From: Wenyingzhuangia aestuarii
GTDB taxonomy: Bacteria; Bacteroidota; Bacteroidia; Flavobacteriales; Flavobacteriaceae
Length of the DNA: 64,000 nucleotides
Reading direction: 5' to 3'
Assembly: GCF_011927765.1 (NCBI RefSeq)
Contig: NZ_JAATJG010000003.1
Coordinates: forward strand, 186,001-250,000
Shown here: positions 26,989 through 35,047 of the stretch, in pieces
Numbering within the stretch: the stretch's first letter is position 1
How the letters are laid out: every line of letters begins with the position of its first letter
Notes under the pieces: model-generated
The model's database searches: none
Seen by the model: the letters and a program-made list of their open reading frames with translations, nothing else
What the model was told of the DNA's origin: nothing
Position numbers and translations under genes: made by a program

Positions 26989-29589
26989 CTATTTTCCAAA
27001 AAGTCCTTTTAAAAGCTTTTTCCCAGCTTCTTTTACTTGCTCTTTAGCAGAGTTTTGTTCTGTTTGAGTACTATCTGTACCTTGTTCGTTTTTAATTCCT
27101 AACAAGTCGTTAATTTTCTTTTTAGCTTCAGATTTTACTTTCTCTTTTGCCTTATCTTTTTCGTTGTCAATTGCTTTTTTAGCTAAAGACGAAACTGCAT
27201 CTTTTATCCCTGGTAAAACAGTTGGCTTAGTTACCATACCCCCAACTTTAACATCTAAAGGCACTGTGATTTTTTCTTGATCGGCACCACTAAGTTTACT
27301 TAAAATACTTTCTGCCTGATTTCCCAAATACTTAGCGGGTAAATCGAACTTTAAATCATAATTCATGGTGTTGTCAAAACCATGAGAACCTCCAATAGTA
27401 ACAGGCATTCCTTTTAGCTTTAAAGTAAACGGAGCTACATTTACCTTACCATCTTTAAAAGTAACTTTTGTTTTTAGATCTTTTAAATCTGTTTTGTCAA
27501 AATCTAAAAAGCTCATTTTGCTTTCTGCCAAACTTAGAAACTTGTTTTTACTAGCATCTACTTTATCTACTTGCAAATTTGCCAATGCCCCCCCCGTTAA
27601 CTGAGACAACACAGGCATAAAATCATTTCCTAAAATTCCATTTAAATCTAACTCCGTATCAAAACGACCATTAAAAGCTCCTACAATTGGAGCTATTTTT
27701 CTTAGCATTTCCATACTATTAAAAGCACTAGCAATATCAACTTGCTTTAACTTCATCTCAAAATCGTATGCAGTTGGGTTTGGTTTTGTATCTACAAATC
27801 CATCTATAGAAACAGTACCCTGAAACATATTAGCGTTGGCATTTACAAAGATAATTTTCTGATCTTTTACAATTGTTTTCCCTATAAAATTAGTCAAAAC
27901 AATATCATCATACATTACTTTTTTAGCATTTACAGTACCCGTAAATTCAATTTTTTCAGGAATTTTAAATTGTTCTAATGCAACACTATCTGTAGCAGTA
28001 GTTACAACAGCTGTGGTATCACTTTCATAAAAATCGCCTACTTTAAACAAAGTAGAAGCTACCGCTAATTTCCCTTTTAAAGTTCCATCAGAAAAAGCAT
28101 AAGCATATAGATTGTCTAAACCTCCATTTAACAATAAATCTGAATCACCAGAGTTAATTTTGGTATCAACAACATCTACATGATTTAAACTAAACAACAT
28201 TTTAGCTCTTTCTACCAATAAAGGTTTTGGTGTATAATCTGAACCAATAGAAACTCCTGACAAGGTAATAGTCCCTTTACTGTCTATTTTGTTGTACTGC
28301 TCTTTTTCAATAGCATTCATATCAAAAGAAGCAGAAACATCCGCCTTAACAATTCCTTTTAATTCGTAATCTAAAGGAGGTATTGGATACGCATTTTTAA
28401 GATTCCCTAAATTAACTTGTCCATTAATGTTAGAAACAACCGTTAAATTAGAAATTGGTTTTGTTACCGTTGCATTGGCTTTAAAAATATCTTTTGCTAT
28501 ACGGAATCCAAAGTTTTTAACATCTACTTTAATATCATCCATTACCCCTGTAGTATTGGTAATACGAGTATCTACATTTATGTTTTCGATCTTATTAGGT
28601 AAATCTGGATATTTTAAACTTGCATTTTCAGTTTTTAACACAATATCTAGCGTTGGAATACTAGTTTCAGAATACTTACCTTTAATAACACCTTGCAAAT
28701 CTAAAGCTCCCGTAGTTTCTACTTTAGGAAAATCTGCCGTGTAAGCATTGGGGATTAGTGATAACAAACTTTTAAATTCAGACTCTTTTGTGCTTACCGT
28801 AAAATCAAGATCATAAGCATCTTTTAACATGGTAAAAGCACCCTCAAAAGCCAAGTTTAAATGATTAATATGAGCAATACTATTCTTAAAAGTAAGTTTT
28901 AAATCACTTCCGTAATCTACTCCTACTTTGGCATCGTATTTTAATTGTAAATCTTTTAAGTAAGCAACCTCATCCATCATAAAAGTAATAGTATCTGCAG
29001 TAGTGTTAGTATCTAATTCCAATACGTTTTTAGACAAATCTCCACTCCCGTTATGATTAAAGTTGACCACTTTAGCGCTCATATTCCCCACTTCATCTAC
29101 ATAAGATAGATTGATGTTTTCTAAACTATAATTGGTAATTGCCAAAGAAAATGGAGCCGATTCTTCTACAACCACTTCTTGTTCTGTTTCTGATGGTAAA
29201 GCAATATCATAATTAGCAATACTATCTTTATTTACTTTTACATTTACAAAAACGTCTGCTAGCTTTACACTGTTAATTTTAGGAGTATCTCCCATTAAAC
29301 TACTCAAACTAACATCTACATAAGTATGAGCTATAGCCACTAACGTATCTCCTAAAAAAGGAGCTTTGTTAATTACCGATAGGTTTTGCAAGTCTACAGA
29401 CACATCTGGAAAACTTCTTAGTAAAGAAATAGACAAGTCTTGAAAATCTACAACTGCATTTACATTGTTATTGATTTGTTCTTTGGCTATTTTGGTTATT
29501 TTTCCTTTAAAAGCAAATGGAAGTATTAACAGTAACAGAAAAACAATTCCAATAAAAATTGCCAATCCTTTTAATATTTTTTTAAGCAT
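26989..29589 (-). CDS. AsmA-family protein
   Basis: A large envelope protein of 866 aa with one N-terminal membrane helix (LKGLAIFIGIVFLLLLILPF) and a long periplasmic region of beta-rich AsmA repeats. AsmA-like proteins are thought to form bridges moving phospholipid between inner and outer membranes. The N-terminal motif FPDVSVDLQNLSVIN and the C-terminal block LPAKYLGNQAESILSKLSGA followed by VGGMVTKPTVLPG are typical. The last 70 residues are Lys/Glu-rich and helical. It is alone between terminators. Confidence 0.88.
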   Translation of the reverse strand: MLKKILKGLAIFIGIVFLLLLILPFAFKGKITKIAKEQINNNVNAVVDFQDLSISLLRSFPDVSVDLQNLSVINKAPFLGDTLVAIAHTYVDVSLSSLMGDTPKINSVKLADVFVNVKVNKDSIANYDIALPSETEQEVVVEESAPFSLAITNYSLENINLSYVDEVGNMSAKVVNFNHNGSGDLSKNVLELDTNTTADTITFMMDEVAYLKDLQLKYDAKVGVDYGSDLKLTFKNSIAHINHLNLAFEGAFTMLKDAYDLDFTVSTKESEFKSLLSLIPNAYTADFPKVETTGALDLQGVIKGKYSETSIPTLDIVLKTENASLKYPDLPNKIENINVDTRITNTTGVMDDIKVDVKNFGFRIAKDIFKANATVTKPISNLTVVSNINGQVNLGNLKNAYPIPPLDYELKGIVKADVSASFDMNAIEKEQYNKIDSKGTITLSGVSIGSDYTPKPLLVERAKMLFSLNHVDVVDTKINSGDSDLLLNGGLDNLYAYAFSDGTLKGKLAVASTLFKVGDFYESDTTAVVTTATDSVALEQFKIPEKIEFTGTVNAKKVMYDDIVLTNFIGKTIVKDQKIIFVNANANMFQGTVSIDGFVDTKPNPTAYDFEMKLKQVDIASAFNSMEMLRKIAPIVGAFNGRFDTELDLNGILGNDFMPVLSQLTGGALANLQVDKVDASKNKFLSLAESKMSFLDFDKTDLKDLKTKVTFKDGKVNVAPFTLKLKGMPVTIGGSHGFDNTMNYDLKFDLPAKYLGNQAESILSKLSGADQEKITVPLDVKVGGMVTKPTVLPGIKDAVSSLAKKAIDNEKDKAKEKVKSEAKKKINDLLGIKNEQGTDSTQTEQNSAKEQVKEAGKKLLKGLFGK

Positions 29590-29646
29590 GATTTTCTTTT
29601 TAATAGACTAAAGATACTATAGTCTTAAATGTAGAACAAATTAAAC

Positions 29647-29666
29647 AGATTGACCTTAGTCAATCT
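29647..29666. repeat. Inverted repeat upstream of asmA
   Basis: AGATTGAC and GTCAATCT are exact inverted copies separated by CTTA. The site lies 58 bp before the asmA start and next to the lysS terminator. It may be an operator or a short hairpin. Confidence 0.4.
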
Positions 29667-29681
29667 TAACATTATTTAACA

Positions 29682-29714
29682 AAAAAAAGCCCTGTTACAA
29701 TTGCAACAGGGCTT
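29682..29714 (-). terminator. Terminator of lysS
   Basis: On the minus strand AAGCCCTGTT pairs with AACAGGGCTT, followed by TTTTTTT. It lies 24 bp past the lysS stop. Confidence 0.82.
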
Positions 29715-29737
29715 ATACACTATATTTACAACTAAGC

Positions 29738-31435
29738 TTAAGCTAACTCTACAAACAAACCTTCGTCTGTTTTATTTACAGCTGCTAAATCTTTACCTGT
29801 TAATCCTTTAATGGTTTTATCCCACTTTTTGTTAGACAATCCAGATTGTGCTTTTAAATCATTTAAAGCAATTTTCTCTGATTTTTCTATCAAAGCAAAC
29901 AATGCTTTTTCATCTTCGTTTAATTCTACAGAAGGAGCTTTTTTCTCTGGTCTCATTTGAGGAAAAAACAACACTTCTTGTATAGATTGATTATTGGTTA
30001 AATACATAATTAAACGATCCATTCCAATTCCTAAACCAGATGTTGGAGGCATTCCGTATTCTAAAGCACGTAAGAAATCTTCATCTATAAAGTTAGAAGC
30101 TTCATCATCTCCTCTTTCTGCTAATTTTAATTGTGCTTCAAAACGTTCTCTTTGGTCAATAGGGTCATTTAATTCAGAATAAGCATTTGCTACTTCTTTA
30201 CCACAAATCATCAACTCAAAACGCTCTGTTAATTCAGGATTATCTCTGTGTTCTTTGCACAATGGAGACATTTCTTTAGGATAATCTGTAATAAATGTTG
30301 GTTGAATGTAGTTTCCTTCACATTTTTCTCCAAACATTTCATCAATTAATTTTCCTTTCCCCATGGTACTGTCAACCTCAATACCCATTTCAACAGCAGC
30401 AGCTCTTAGTTCGTCTTCGTTTTTACCAGTAATGTCAAAACCTGTAAAGTGTTTAATAGAATCTGCCATGGTTACTCGTGCAAACGGAGCCTTAAAACTT
30501 ACTTGGTGTTCTCCAAAAACAACATCTGTTGTTCCGTTAACCGCCAAAGCACAATGCTCTAACAAGTTTTCGGTAAAGGTCATCATCCAGTTGTAATCTT
30601 TATAAGCTACATAAATTTCCATAGCCGTAAACTCTGGATTGTGGGTTCTATCCATTCCTTCGTTACGGAAGTTTTTAGAAAATTCATATACTCCATCAAA
30701 ACCACCAACAATTAAACGCTTTAAATACAATTCATTTGCAATACGCATGTATAATGGAATGTCTAATGAATTGTGATGTGTAATAAATGGTCTTGCCGAT
30801 GCTCCACCAGCAATAGGTTGTAACACGGGAGTTTCTACTTCAAAATATCCTGCTTCGTTAAAGAAATTACGCATAGCGTTAAATAACTTTGTACGCTTTA
30901 CAAATACTTCTTTTACGTGAGGATTTACTACTAAATCTGCATAACGCTGACGGTAACGTAATTCTGGATCGTTAAATTCATCGTACGTTTTTCCTTCTGC
31001 ATCTGTTTTAGGCAATGGCAAAGGCTTTAAAGCTTTACTTAGTAATTTAAAATTACGAACCATTACAGAAATTTCTCCTACTTGAGTTTTAAACAATTCT
31101 CCTTCTACTCCAATAAAGTCTCCTAAGTCTAATAATTTCTTAAAAACGTCGTTGTACAAGCTTTTATCTTCTCCTGTACAAATTTCATCACGATTAAAGT
31201 AGATTTGAATTCTACCTTCTGCATCTTGTAATTCAGCAAAAGAAGCTTTTCCTTGAATTTTCTTTCGCATTAAACGTCCAGCAATTACTACTTTCTTTCC
31301 TTCTTCATAAGCCTCCTTAATGTCTTTAGAATAGCTATCTACAGGAAATAAATCTGCAGGATATGGGTTAATTCCTAAAGCTCTTAATTTGTCAAGCTTT
31401 TCTCTTCTTACAATTTCTTGTTCTGATAATTGCAT
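29738..31435 (-). CDS. lysS: Lysine--tRNA ligase (class II)
   Basis: Charges tRNA-Lys. The 565-aa protein has the N-terminal OB-fold anticodon domain (RLMRKKIQGKASFAELQD) and the class II core with FEVETPVLQPIAGGASARPF, FRNEGMDRTHNPEFTAMEIY and GLGIGMDRLIMYLTN. It is longer than the usual ~505 aa because of a C-terminal helical extension of about 60 residues (from about 505), as in other Bacteroidota. It starts 42 bp downstream of a promoter element. Confidence 0.97.
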   Translation of the reverse strand: MQLSEQEIVRREKLDKLRALGINPYPADLFPVDSYSKDIKEAYEEGKKVVIAGRLMRKKIQGKASFAELQDAEGRIQIYFNRDEICTGEDKSLYNDVFKKLLDLGDFIGVEGELFKTQVGEISVMVRNFKLLSKALKPLPLPKTDAEGKTYDEFNDPELRYRQRYADLVVNPHVKEVFVKRTKLFNAMRNFFNEAGYFEVETPVLQPIAGGASARPFITHHNSLDIPLYMRIANELYLKRLIVGGFDGVYEFSKNFRNEGMDRTHNPEFTAMEIYVAYKDYNWMMTFTENLLEHCALAVNGTTDVVFGEHQVSFKAPFARVTMADSIKHFTGFDITGKNEDELRAAAVEMGIEVDSTMGKGKLIDEMFGEKCEGNYIQPTFITDYPKEMSPLCKEHRDNPELTERFELMICGKEVANAYSELNDPIDQRERFEAQLKLAERGDDEASNFIDEDFLRALEYGMPPTSGLGIGMDRLIMYLTNNQSIQEVLFFPQMRPEKKAPSVELNEDEKALFALIEKSEKIALNDLKAQSGLSNKKWDKTIKGLTGKDLAAVNKTDEGLFVELA

Positions 31436-31477
31436 GCTGGTACTTTTTTAATGTATAATGCGTTAATTCCTAGCCGG

Positions 31478-31485
31478 CAAAGATA
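31478..31485 (-). promoter_or_regulatory. Promoter -7 element of lysS
   Basis: The minus strand reads TATCTTTG, matching TAnnTTTG, 42 bp ahead of the lysS start. Confidence 0.6.
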
Positions 31486-31498
31486 ATGATTTAGGACC

Positions 31499-31519
31499 GA
31501 GTACTGAGTATTGAGTCTT
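31499..31519. repeat. Heptamer tract GAGTACT-GAGTATT-GAGTCTT
   Basis: Three adjacent 7-mers share GAGT and differ at the last three positions. They lie upstream of the lysS promoter in an otherwise non-coding 350-bp gap. Confidence 0.6.
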
Positions 31520-31613
31520 AAGAATTTAAAGCTGAATGTAAATTGAAAAAGAATTTTTAACCATTACACAGAAAATAAACAAGTTGAAAATATACATAAT
31601 CCATCAAAATAAG

Positions 31614-31702
31614 TACCTTTGTACTGTTGTTGTAGAACTACAATTGTAGTTTTTAGGTTTAATTACCAATGGAAAGCTTCCCTTTTATGGGTTGCTTTTT
31701 TT
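31614..31702 (+). ncRNA. Candidate short transcript (promoter plus terminator)
   Basis: A TACCTTTG promoter element (31614-31621) is followed about 75 bp later by a terminator-like hairpin. In it AAAGC-TT-CCC pairs with GGG-TT-GCTTT across a symmetric TT/TT internal loop, ending in seven Ts (31673-31702). Between them lies the palindrome AACTACAATTGTAGTT (31636-31651). No open reading frame of note is present. This could be a small RNA, or a leader/attenuator for the downstream RhuM-like gene. No known RNA family was recognised. Confidence 0.4.
31636..31651. promoter_or_regulatory. 16-bp perfect palindrome, possible operator
   Basis: AACTACAATTGTAGTT is identical to its reverse complement. 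It lies just downstream of the TACCTTTG element and 135 bp before the RhuM-like gene, where an autoregulatory site of a toxin-antitoxin-like module could be. Confidence 0.45.
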
Positions 31703-31772
31703 ATTTACAGCAATTTCTTCTTTAAACACATTACTTTTAAATGATGTTTAAATTTATCATTATAATATTCAT

Positions 31773-31780
31773 TAACTTTG
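31773..31780 (+). promoter_or_regulatory. Promoter -7 element of the RhuM-like gene
   Basis: TAACTTTG matches TAnnTTTG, 5 bp before the ATG pair at 31786/31789. The closeness implies a very short leader or use of the second ATG. Confidence 0.4.
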
Positions 31781-31785
31781 ATATT

Positions 31786-32865
31786 ATGATGAAAGATTTA
31801 ACAAAATCTGCTATTGACAGGCAAAACATATTAAACAATAGTAAGGCTATAGAACTAATTCAAAACAAAACAGGCCTAAGAGGTTTGTTCTACAAAGATG
31901 AATTTAAGTTCACAACCAAAATGGTTGCTGACTTTTATGATGTTGACACAAGGACAATCAAAAGATATGTAGATAAATATGAAGAAGAAATTATACATAA
32001 TGGCTATTGTGTATTAAAGGGTCAAAAACTTAAAGAGTTTAAAGAGATGTTTGGTCATCTTATATCTGCGAATGACGATGTCTCACAGAGGGACATGAAT
32101 GTCCCTCTGTCAAAAAAAGCGACTGAAAATCAGTCCTATAAAAAGATAAAGGCCTTAGCTGTTTTTAATTACAGAGCTGTTTTAAATATTGGAATGCTTC
32201 TGACTGAGAGTGAAAAAGCTAAACAAGTACGTAGCTTAATGTTAGACATTGTTATCGATATTATTAATAAAAAAATTGGCGGTTCTACTAAATATATTAA
32301 TCAAAGAGACGAAGAATTTTTACTTGCAATAACTAGAGAACCAGAATATCGAAAAGAATTTACTAGTGCATTAAACAACTACTTAGATATGGGTTTTGTA
32401 AAATATAGCATTTATACAGATGCTATATATAATGCCATCTTTAAAGAAAATGCAAAAGAATATAAAACCATTTTAAAATTAGAAGCAAAAGAAAGCCTTA
32501 GAAACACAATGTACTCCGAAGTGCTAAAGCTTATAGCTTCCTTTGAAATAGGTCTGGCTGATGAAATGCGTGAAAAATCTGAAGAACTTAAAAGAAAATT
32601 AAAACCTTCTGAATTAAATCTTCTTATTAATAATTTTGCTAATAAAAGGTTTTGGATTCCTCAAATTGAAGATGCACGTGCAAAAATGGCAACACGAGAT
32701 TATGGTTTACGTAATATTGTTCATGAACGTTTAGAAAACTATATAGGGTCTTTAAGTAAAGAAGATCATAATAAATTCTTAGGAGAAAAAAGTGACGATT
32801 TAATTAGTAGAGTATTGGATAACCCTCAATTAATTGATGTTTTCAAAAGGTTAAAAGATAGATGA
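31786..32865 (+). CDS. RhuM-like DNA-binding protein, partner of a Doc/Fic enzyme
   Basis: A soluble protein of 359 aa. An HTH-like segment lies at residues 42-62 (FTTKMVADFYDVDTRTIKRY). A RhuM-type block follows at about 118-175 (YKKIKALAVFNYRAVLNIGM, KAKQVRSLMLDIVIDIINKK, TKYINQRDEEFL), and then a long helical C-terminal region. It overlaps the Doc/Fic gene by 4 bp (ATGA), as expected for a toxin-antitoxin-like pair, yet it is far larger than the usual Phd antitoxin. A 26-bp palindrome lies inside its coding sequence (32085-32110). The start is placed at 31786 because the longer frame from 31741 encodes a hydrophobic tail containing the promoter element. The function is inference. Confidence 0.75.
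   Translation: MMKDLTKSAIDRQNILNNSKAIELIQNKTGLRGLFYKDEFKFTTKMVADFYDVDTRTIKRYVDKYEEEIIHNGYCVLKGQKLKEFKEMFGHLISANDDVSQRDMNVPLSKKATENQSYKKIKALAVFNYRAVLNIGMLLTESEKAKQVRSLMLDIVIDIINKKIGGSTKYINQRDEEFLLAITREPEYRKEFTSALNNYLDMGFVKYSIYTDAIYNAIFKENAKEYKTILKLEAKESLRNTMYSEVLKLIASFEIGLADEMREKSEELKRKLKPSELNLLINNFANKRFWIPQIEDARAKMATRDYGLRNIVHERLENYIGSLSKEDHNKFLGEKSDDLISRVLDNPQLIDVFKRLKDR
32085..32110. repeat. 26-bp palindrome inside the RhuM-like coding sequence
   Basis: ACAGAGGGACAT and ATGTCCCTCTGT are exact inverted copies of 12 bp separated by GA. The arms are GC-richer than the surroundings and encode part of the linker QRDMNVPLS. It could be an intragenic operator or a strong mRNA hairpin. Confidence 0.75.
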
Positions 32866-33311
32866 AAATTAAATTCCAATATTTTACTACAACTTACGCT
32901 ATTCAAGTACATGATAATATCATCAAAGAATCAGGTGGATTAATGGGGATAAAGGATACAGGCCTAATAGACAGTACTCTTTACCATATTCAGCACGAGT
33001 TATATTACCCAGATATAGAACATAAACTTACACATATATTATTTTCATTCAACAAAAACCATTGTTTTAATGATGGTAACAAAAGAGCTTCTTTAGCTCT
33101 TTCTGTGTACTTCTTAGCTATAAATGACTTAGATTTTTTAATAGATAAATTTATTATTAAAATGGAAAACATTGTTGTTGATGTGGCAGACAATAGAATC
33201 AATAAAGAACTGCTTTTTGACATTATATCGTCTATCTTATACGAAGATGATTATTCGGAATCTTTAAAGTTAAAAATTATTAATGCTAAAATTAATGGTG
33301 AACCTATATAA
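32862..33311 (+). CDS. Doc/Fic-family protein (death-on-curing type)
   Basis: A 149-aa Fic-fold protein with the active-site motif HCFNDGNKRAS at residues 67-77, matching HxFxxGNKR. The family start GLMGIKDTGLIDSTLYHIQ is typical of Doc. The second Arg of AMP-transferring Fic enzymes (GNGR) is Lys-Arg here, so a Doc-like phosphotransferase acting on a translation factor is the better guess. No inhibitory alpha helix motif is evident. It is translationally coupled to the upstream RhuM-like gene. Toxicity is not shown by sequence. Confidence 0.85.
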   Translation: MKIKFQYFTTTYAIQVHDNIIKESGGLMGIKDTGLIDSTLYHIQHELYYPDIEHKLTHILFSFNKNHCFNDGNKRASLALSVYFLAINDLDFLIDKFIIKMENIVVDVADNRINKELLFDIISSILYEDDYSESLKLKIINAKINGEPI

Positions 33312-33315
33312 CGTT

Positions 33316-33816
33316 TCACGTAAAAAATAAATATTTACTTTCCGATAAATACTTCATAAAATAGCCTAAAAAAACTACGCTTACCACAAACTTAATTCCT
33401 GTAGAAAAGAAAAAACCTAACACAGAACCTAAAGAAGCTTTTATTGCTTTTTTTACATCTTTTCCATCGTTGATTAACTCCCCTATAAAAGCACCTAAGA
33501 ACAATCCTAAAATCATTCCTATAGGTGTAAAAATTAATCCCACAATTAAACCAATAGTAGAACCCCAAACTCCATATTTACTACCTCCAAACTTTTTAGT
33601 ACTTAGCGCTGGAATAATATAATCTAACACAAAAACAAGTACCGCAACAACAAAAGTAATTCCTAAAAACGTCCAATCGGTTTCTACTTTATGAGTTAAA
33701 TGAAGCAACAGCAAACCCAACCAACCTGTAGGCGGACCCGGTATAACAGGCAAAAAAGAGCCAATAATACCTCCAACAACCAATAAAAAACCAAAAAACA
33801 GTAAGATATAATCCAT
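33316..33816 (-). CDS. DUF456 membrane protein
   Basis: A 166-aa inner-membrane protein with four or so hydrophobic segments. It carries the DUF456 N-terminal motif GGIIGSFLPVIPGPPTGWLG and two glycine-rich helices (FGGSKYGVWGSTIGLIVGLI and PIGMILGLFLGAFIGELIN). Function is unknown. It converges on the Doc/Fic gene with only 4 bp between stops. Confidence 0.88.
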   Translation of the reverse strand: MDYILLFFGFLLVVGGIIGSFLPVIPGPPTGWLGLLLLHLTHKVETDWTFLGITFVVAVLVFVLDYIIPALSTKKFGGSKYGVWGSTIGLIVGLIFTPIGMILGLFLGAFIGELINDGKDVKKAIKASLGSVLGFFFSTGIKFVVSVVFLGYFMKYLSESKYLFFT

Positions 33817-33864
33817 AAAAGCCTTTCTTTTAAAGCAATATACAGCAATCTTCTTAAAAAAATG

Positions 33865-33872
33865 TATTTTTG
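33865..33872 (+). promoter_or_regulatory. Promoter -7 element of the TonB-C-like lipoprotein gene
   Basis: TATTTTTG matches TAnnTTTG, 20 bp upstream of the ATG at 33893. Confidence 0.55.
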
Positions 33873-33892
33873 ACCTGACCTAGGTTGATACT

Positions 33893-34369
33893 ATGAACAA
33901 ACTGATTGCCATTCTTTTAGCACTATCTCTTTTCTCTTGTCAGAAAATATGCTCGGTGGCTTCTGTTTTATGCAAAGGAAAAGTAGAAAAACAAGAACCT
34001 ATTGACTTTACACAGGTAGATCAATTTCCTCAATTTAAGGATTGTGATGCCATGCTTAATTTTGAAGAAAGTAAGGCTTGTTTTCAAAGCACGTTGCACG
34101 CAAAAATTAGTGAACGTATTCAGAATCTAAAATTCAAAACAGACTCAAACCTTACAGATACTGTACTTATTCATTTTAGCATTACCAAAGAAGGACAATT
34201 TGTTTGTAACAACATAAAAGCAAACGATTCTCTAATTTTGGCTTTGCCCAATTTATCAGCCGAAATTCAAGAAATTATTTTAGGATTGGCCACCGTATCT
34301 CCCGCACAAAAAAGGGGAATTCCCGTAACTAGCACTTATACGCTTCCCTTGGTTGTAAATACCAAATAG
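33893..34369 (+). CDS. Lipoprotein with TonB C-terminal-like domain
   Basis: A 158-aa lipoprotein (lipobox LFSC). The mature part resembles a TonB C-terminal domain: VDQFPQFKDCD, the cysteine-containing EESKACFQSTLHAKISERI, a strand LIHFSITKEGQFVCNNI and the closing TYTLPLVVNTK. It has no membrane helix or proline-rich linker, so it cannot work as an energy transducer by itself. The resemblance is by pattern, and the function is unknown. The next genes on the same strand begin 80 bp later. Confidence 0.7.
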   Translation: MNKLIAILLALSLFSCQKICSVASVLCKGKVEKQEPIDFTQVDQFPQFKDCDAMLNFEESKACFQSTLHAKISERIQNLKFKTDSNLTDTVLIHFSITKEGQFVCNNIKANDSLILALPNLSAEIQEIILGLATVSPAQKRGIPVTSTYTLPLVVNTK

Positions 34370-34448
34370 TAATTTTAAAGTTTTTAAAACTTTTTACGCA
34401 ACCCTTTTTTATCATTTCCATCTACTTAACAGCTACTAATTAAAAAAG

Positions 34449-34580
34449 ATGATGATGGTATTAAAAACAACAGTACGATTTATTTTTACACTTAGTTTTA
34501 TTTACATTTTATACTTTTTAGATGTTTTAAACGCAACCTTTCGCAAAATGGTGCATCTATACAATAGAAACTTTAAATAA
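34449..34580 (+). CDS. Small single-TM protein, 43 aa
   Basis: Three consecutive ATGs at 34449, 34452 and 34455 open a 43-codon frame. It encodes a basic N-terminus (VLKTTVR), a hydrophobic helix (FIFTLSFIYILYFLDVL) and a basic, hydrophilic end (RKMVHLYNRNFK). The stop lies 6 bp before the next gene, which supports co-transcription. The family is unknown. Confidence 0.5.
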   Translation: MMMVLKTTVRFIFTLSFIYILYFLDVLNATFRKMVHLYNRNFK

Positions 34581-34586
34581 AGAATT

Positions 34587-35009
34587 ATGAAATACGCACT
34601 TTTATTATTTACGCTTACACTCGGACTTATTTCTTGTAGCAAACAACAAGATTTTCCAAAATTTCACTTAGAAGCTATTCAAGTTGATGATTTAATCATT
34701 CCCGACACAATAACCTATCAATCGGAACTTGATGTTACTTTTAAATACACCTTACCTAATAGCTGTTATTATTATAACGATCTTTATTATGTAGCTAATG
34801 ATTCTGTAAGAACCACAGCTATTATTGCCTATGTTGATGAGGAAGCTATATGTACTCAAGCAACCAAAGAAGAAGAGGTTACCATTCATTTTAAAGTTGA
34901 ACAAGAAGAAGATTACATTTTTAAACTTTACAAAGGAGTAGATGAAGACAACAAATCTATTTATGAAGAAAAAATTGTTAGAGTTATTGAAGAAGATGAA
35001 GTTCAATAA
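34587..35009 (+). CDS. Lipoprotein of unknown function
   Basis: A 140-aa lipoprotein (lipobox LISC) with an acidic, beta-rich mature part. A strand series (LDVTFKYTLPNSCYYYNDLY, EVTIHFKVEQEEDYIFKLYK) suggests an immunoglobulin-like sandwich. Two cysteines (in NSCYYY and AICTQ) could pair. It lies 38 bp upstream of the sigma factor gene and may belong to the same unit. Confidence 0.65.
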   Translation: MKYALLLFTLTLGLISCSKQQDFPKFHLEAIQVDDLIIPDTITYQSELDVTFKYTLPNSCYYYNDLYYVANDSVRTTAIIAYVDEEAICTQATKEEEVTIHFKVEQEEDYIFKLYKGVDEDNKSIYEEKIVRVIEEDEVQ

Positions 35010-35047
35010 GTAATTTAAGAGCTAGAAACCCAACGAGGTCATAAAAC

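Noticed and set aside
31741-31785. Longer N-terminus of the RhuM-like protein (MMFKFIIIIFINFDI)
   Set aside because: The extension is hydrophobic, unlike the family, and contains the TAACTTTG promoter element.
31436-33311. Mobile island with attachment-site direct repeats around the Doc module
   Set aside because: No matching direct repeats were found at the two edges, and no integrase is present; the segment is only suspected to be accessory.
34380-34405. Terminator-like AAAGTTTTTAAAACTTTTT after the TonB-C-like gene
   Set aside because: The pairing is AT-only with almost no loop, so it is too weak to support.
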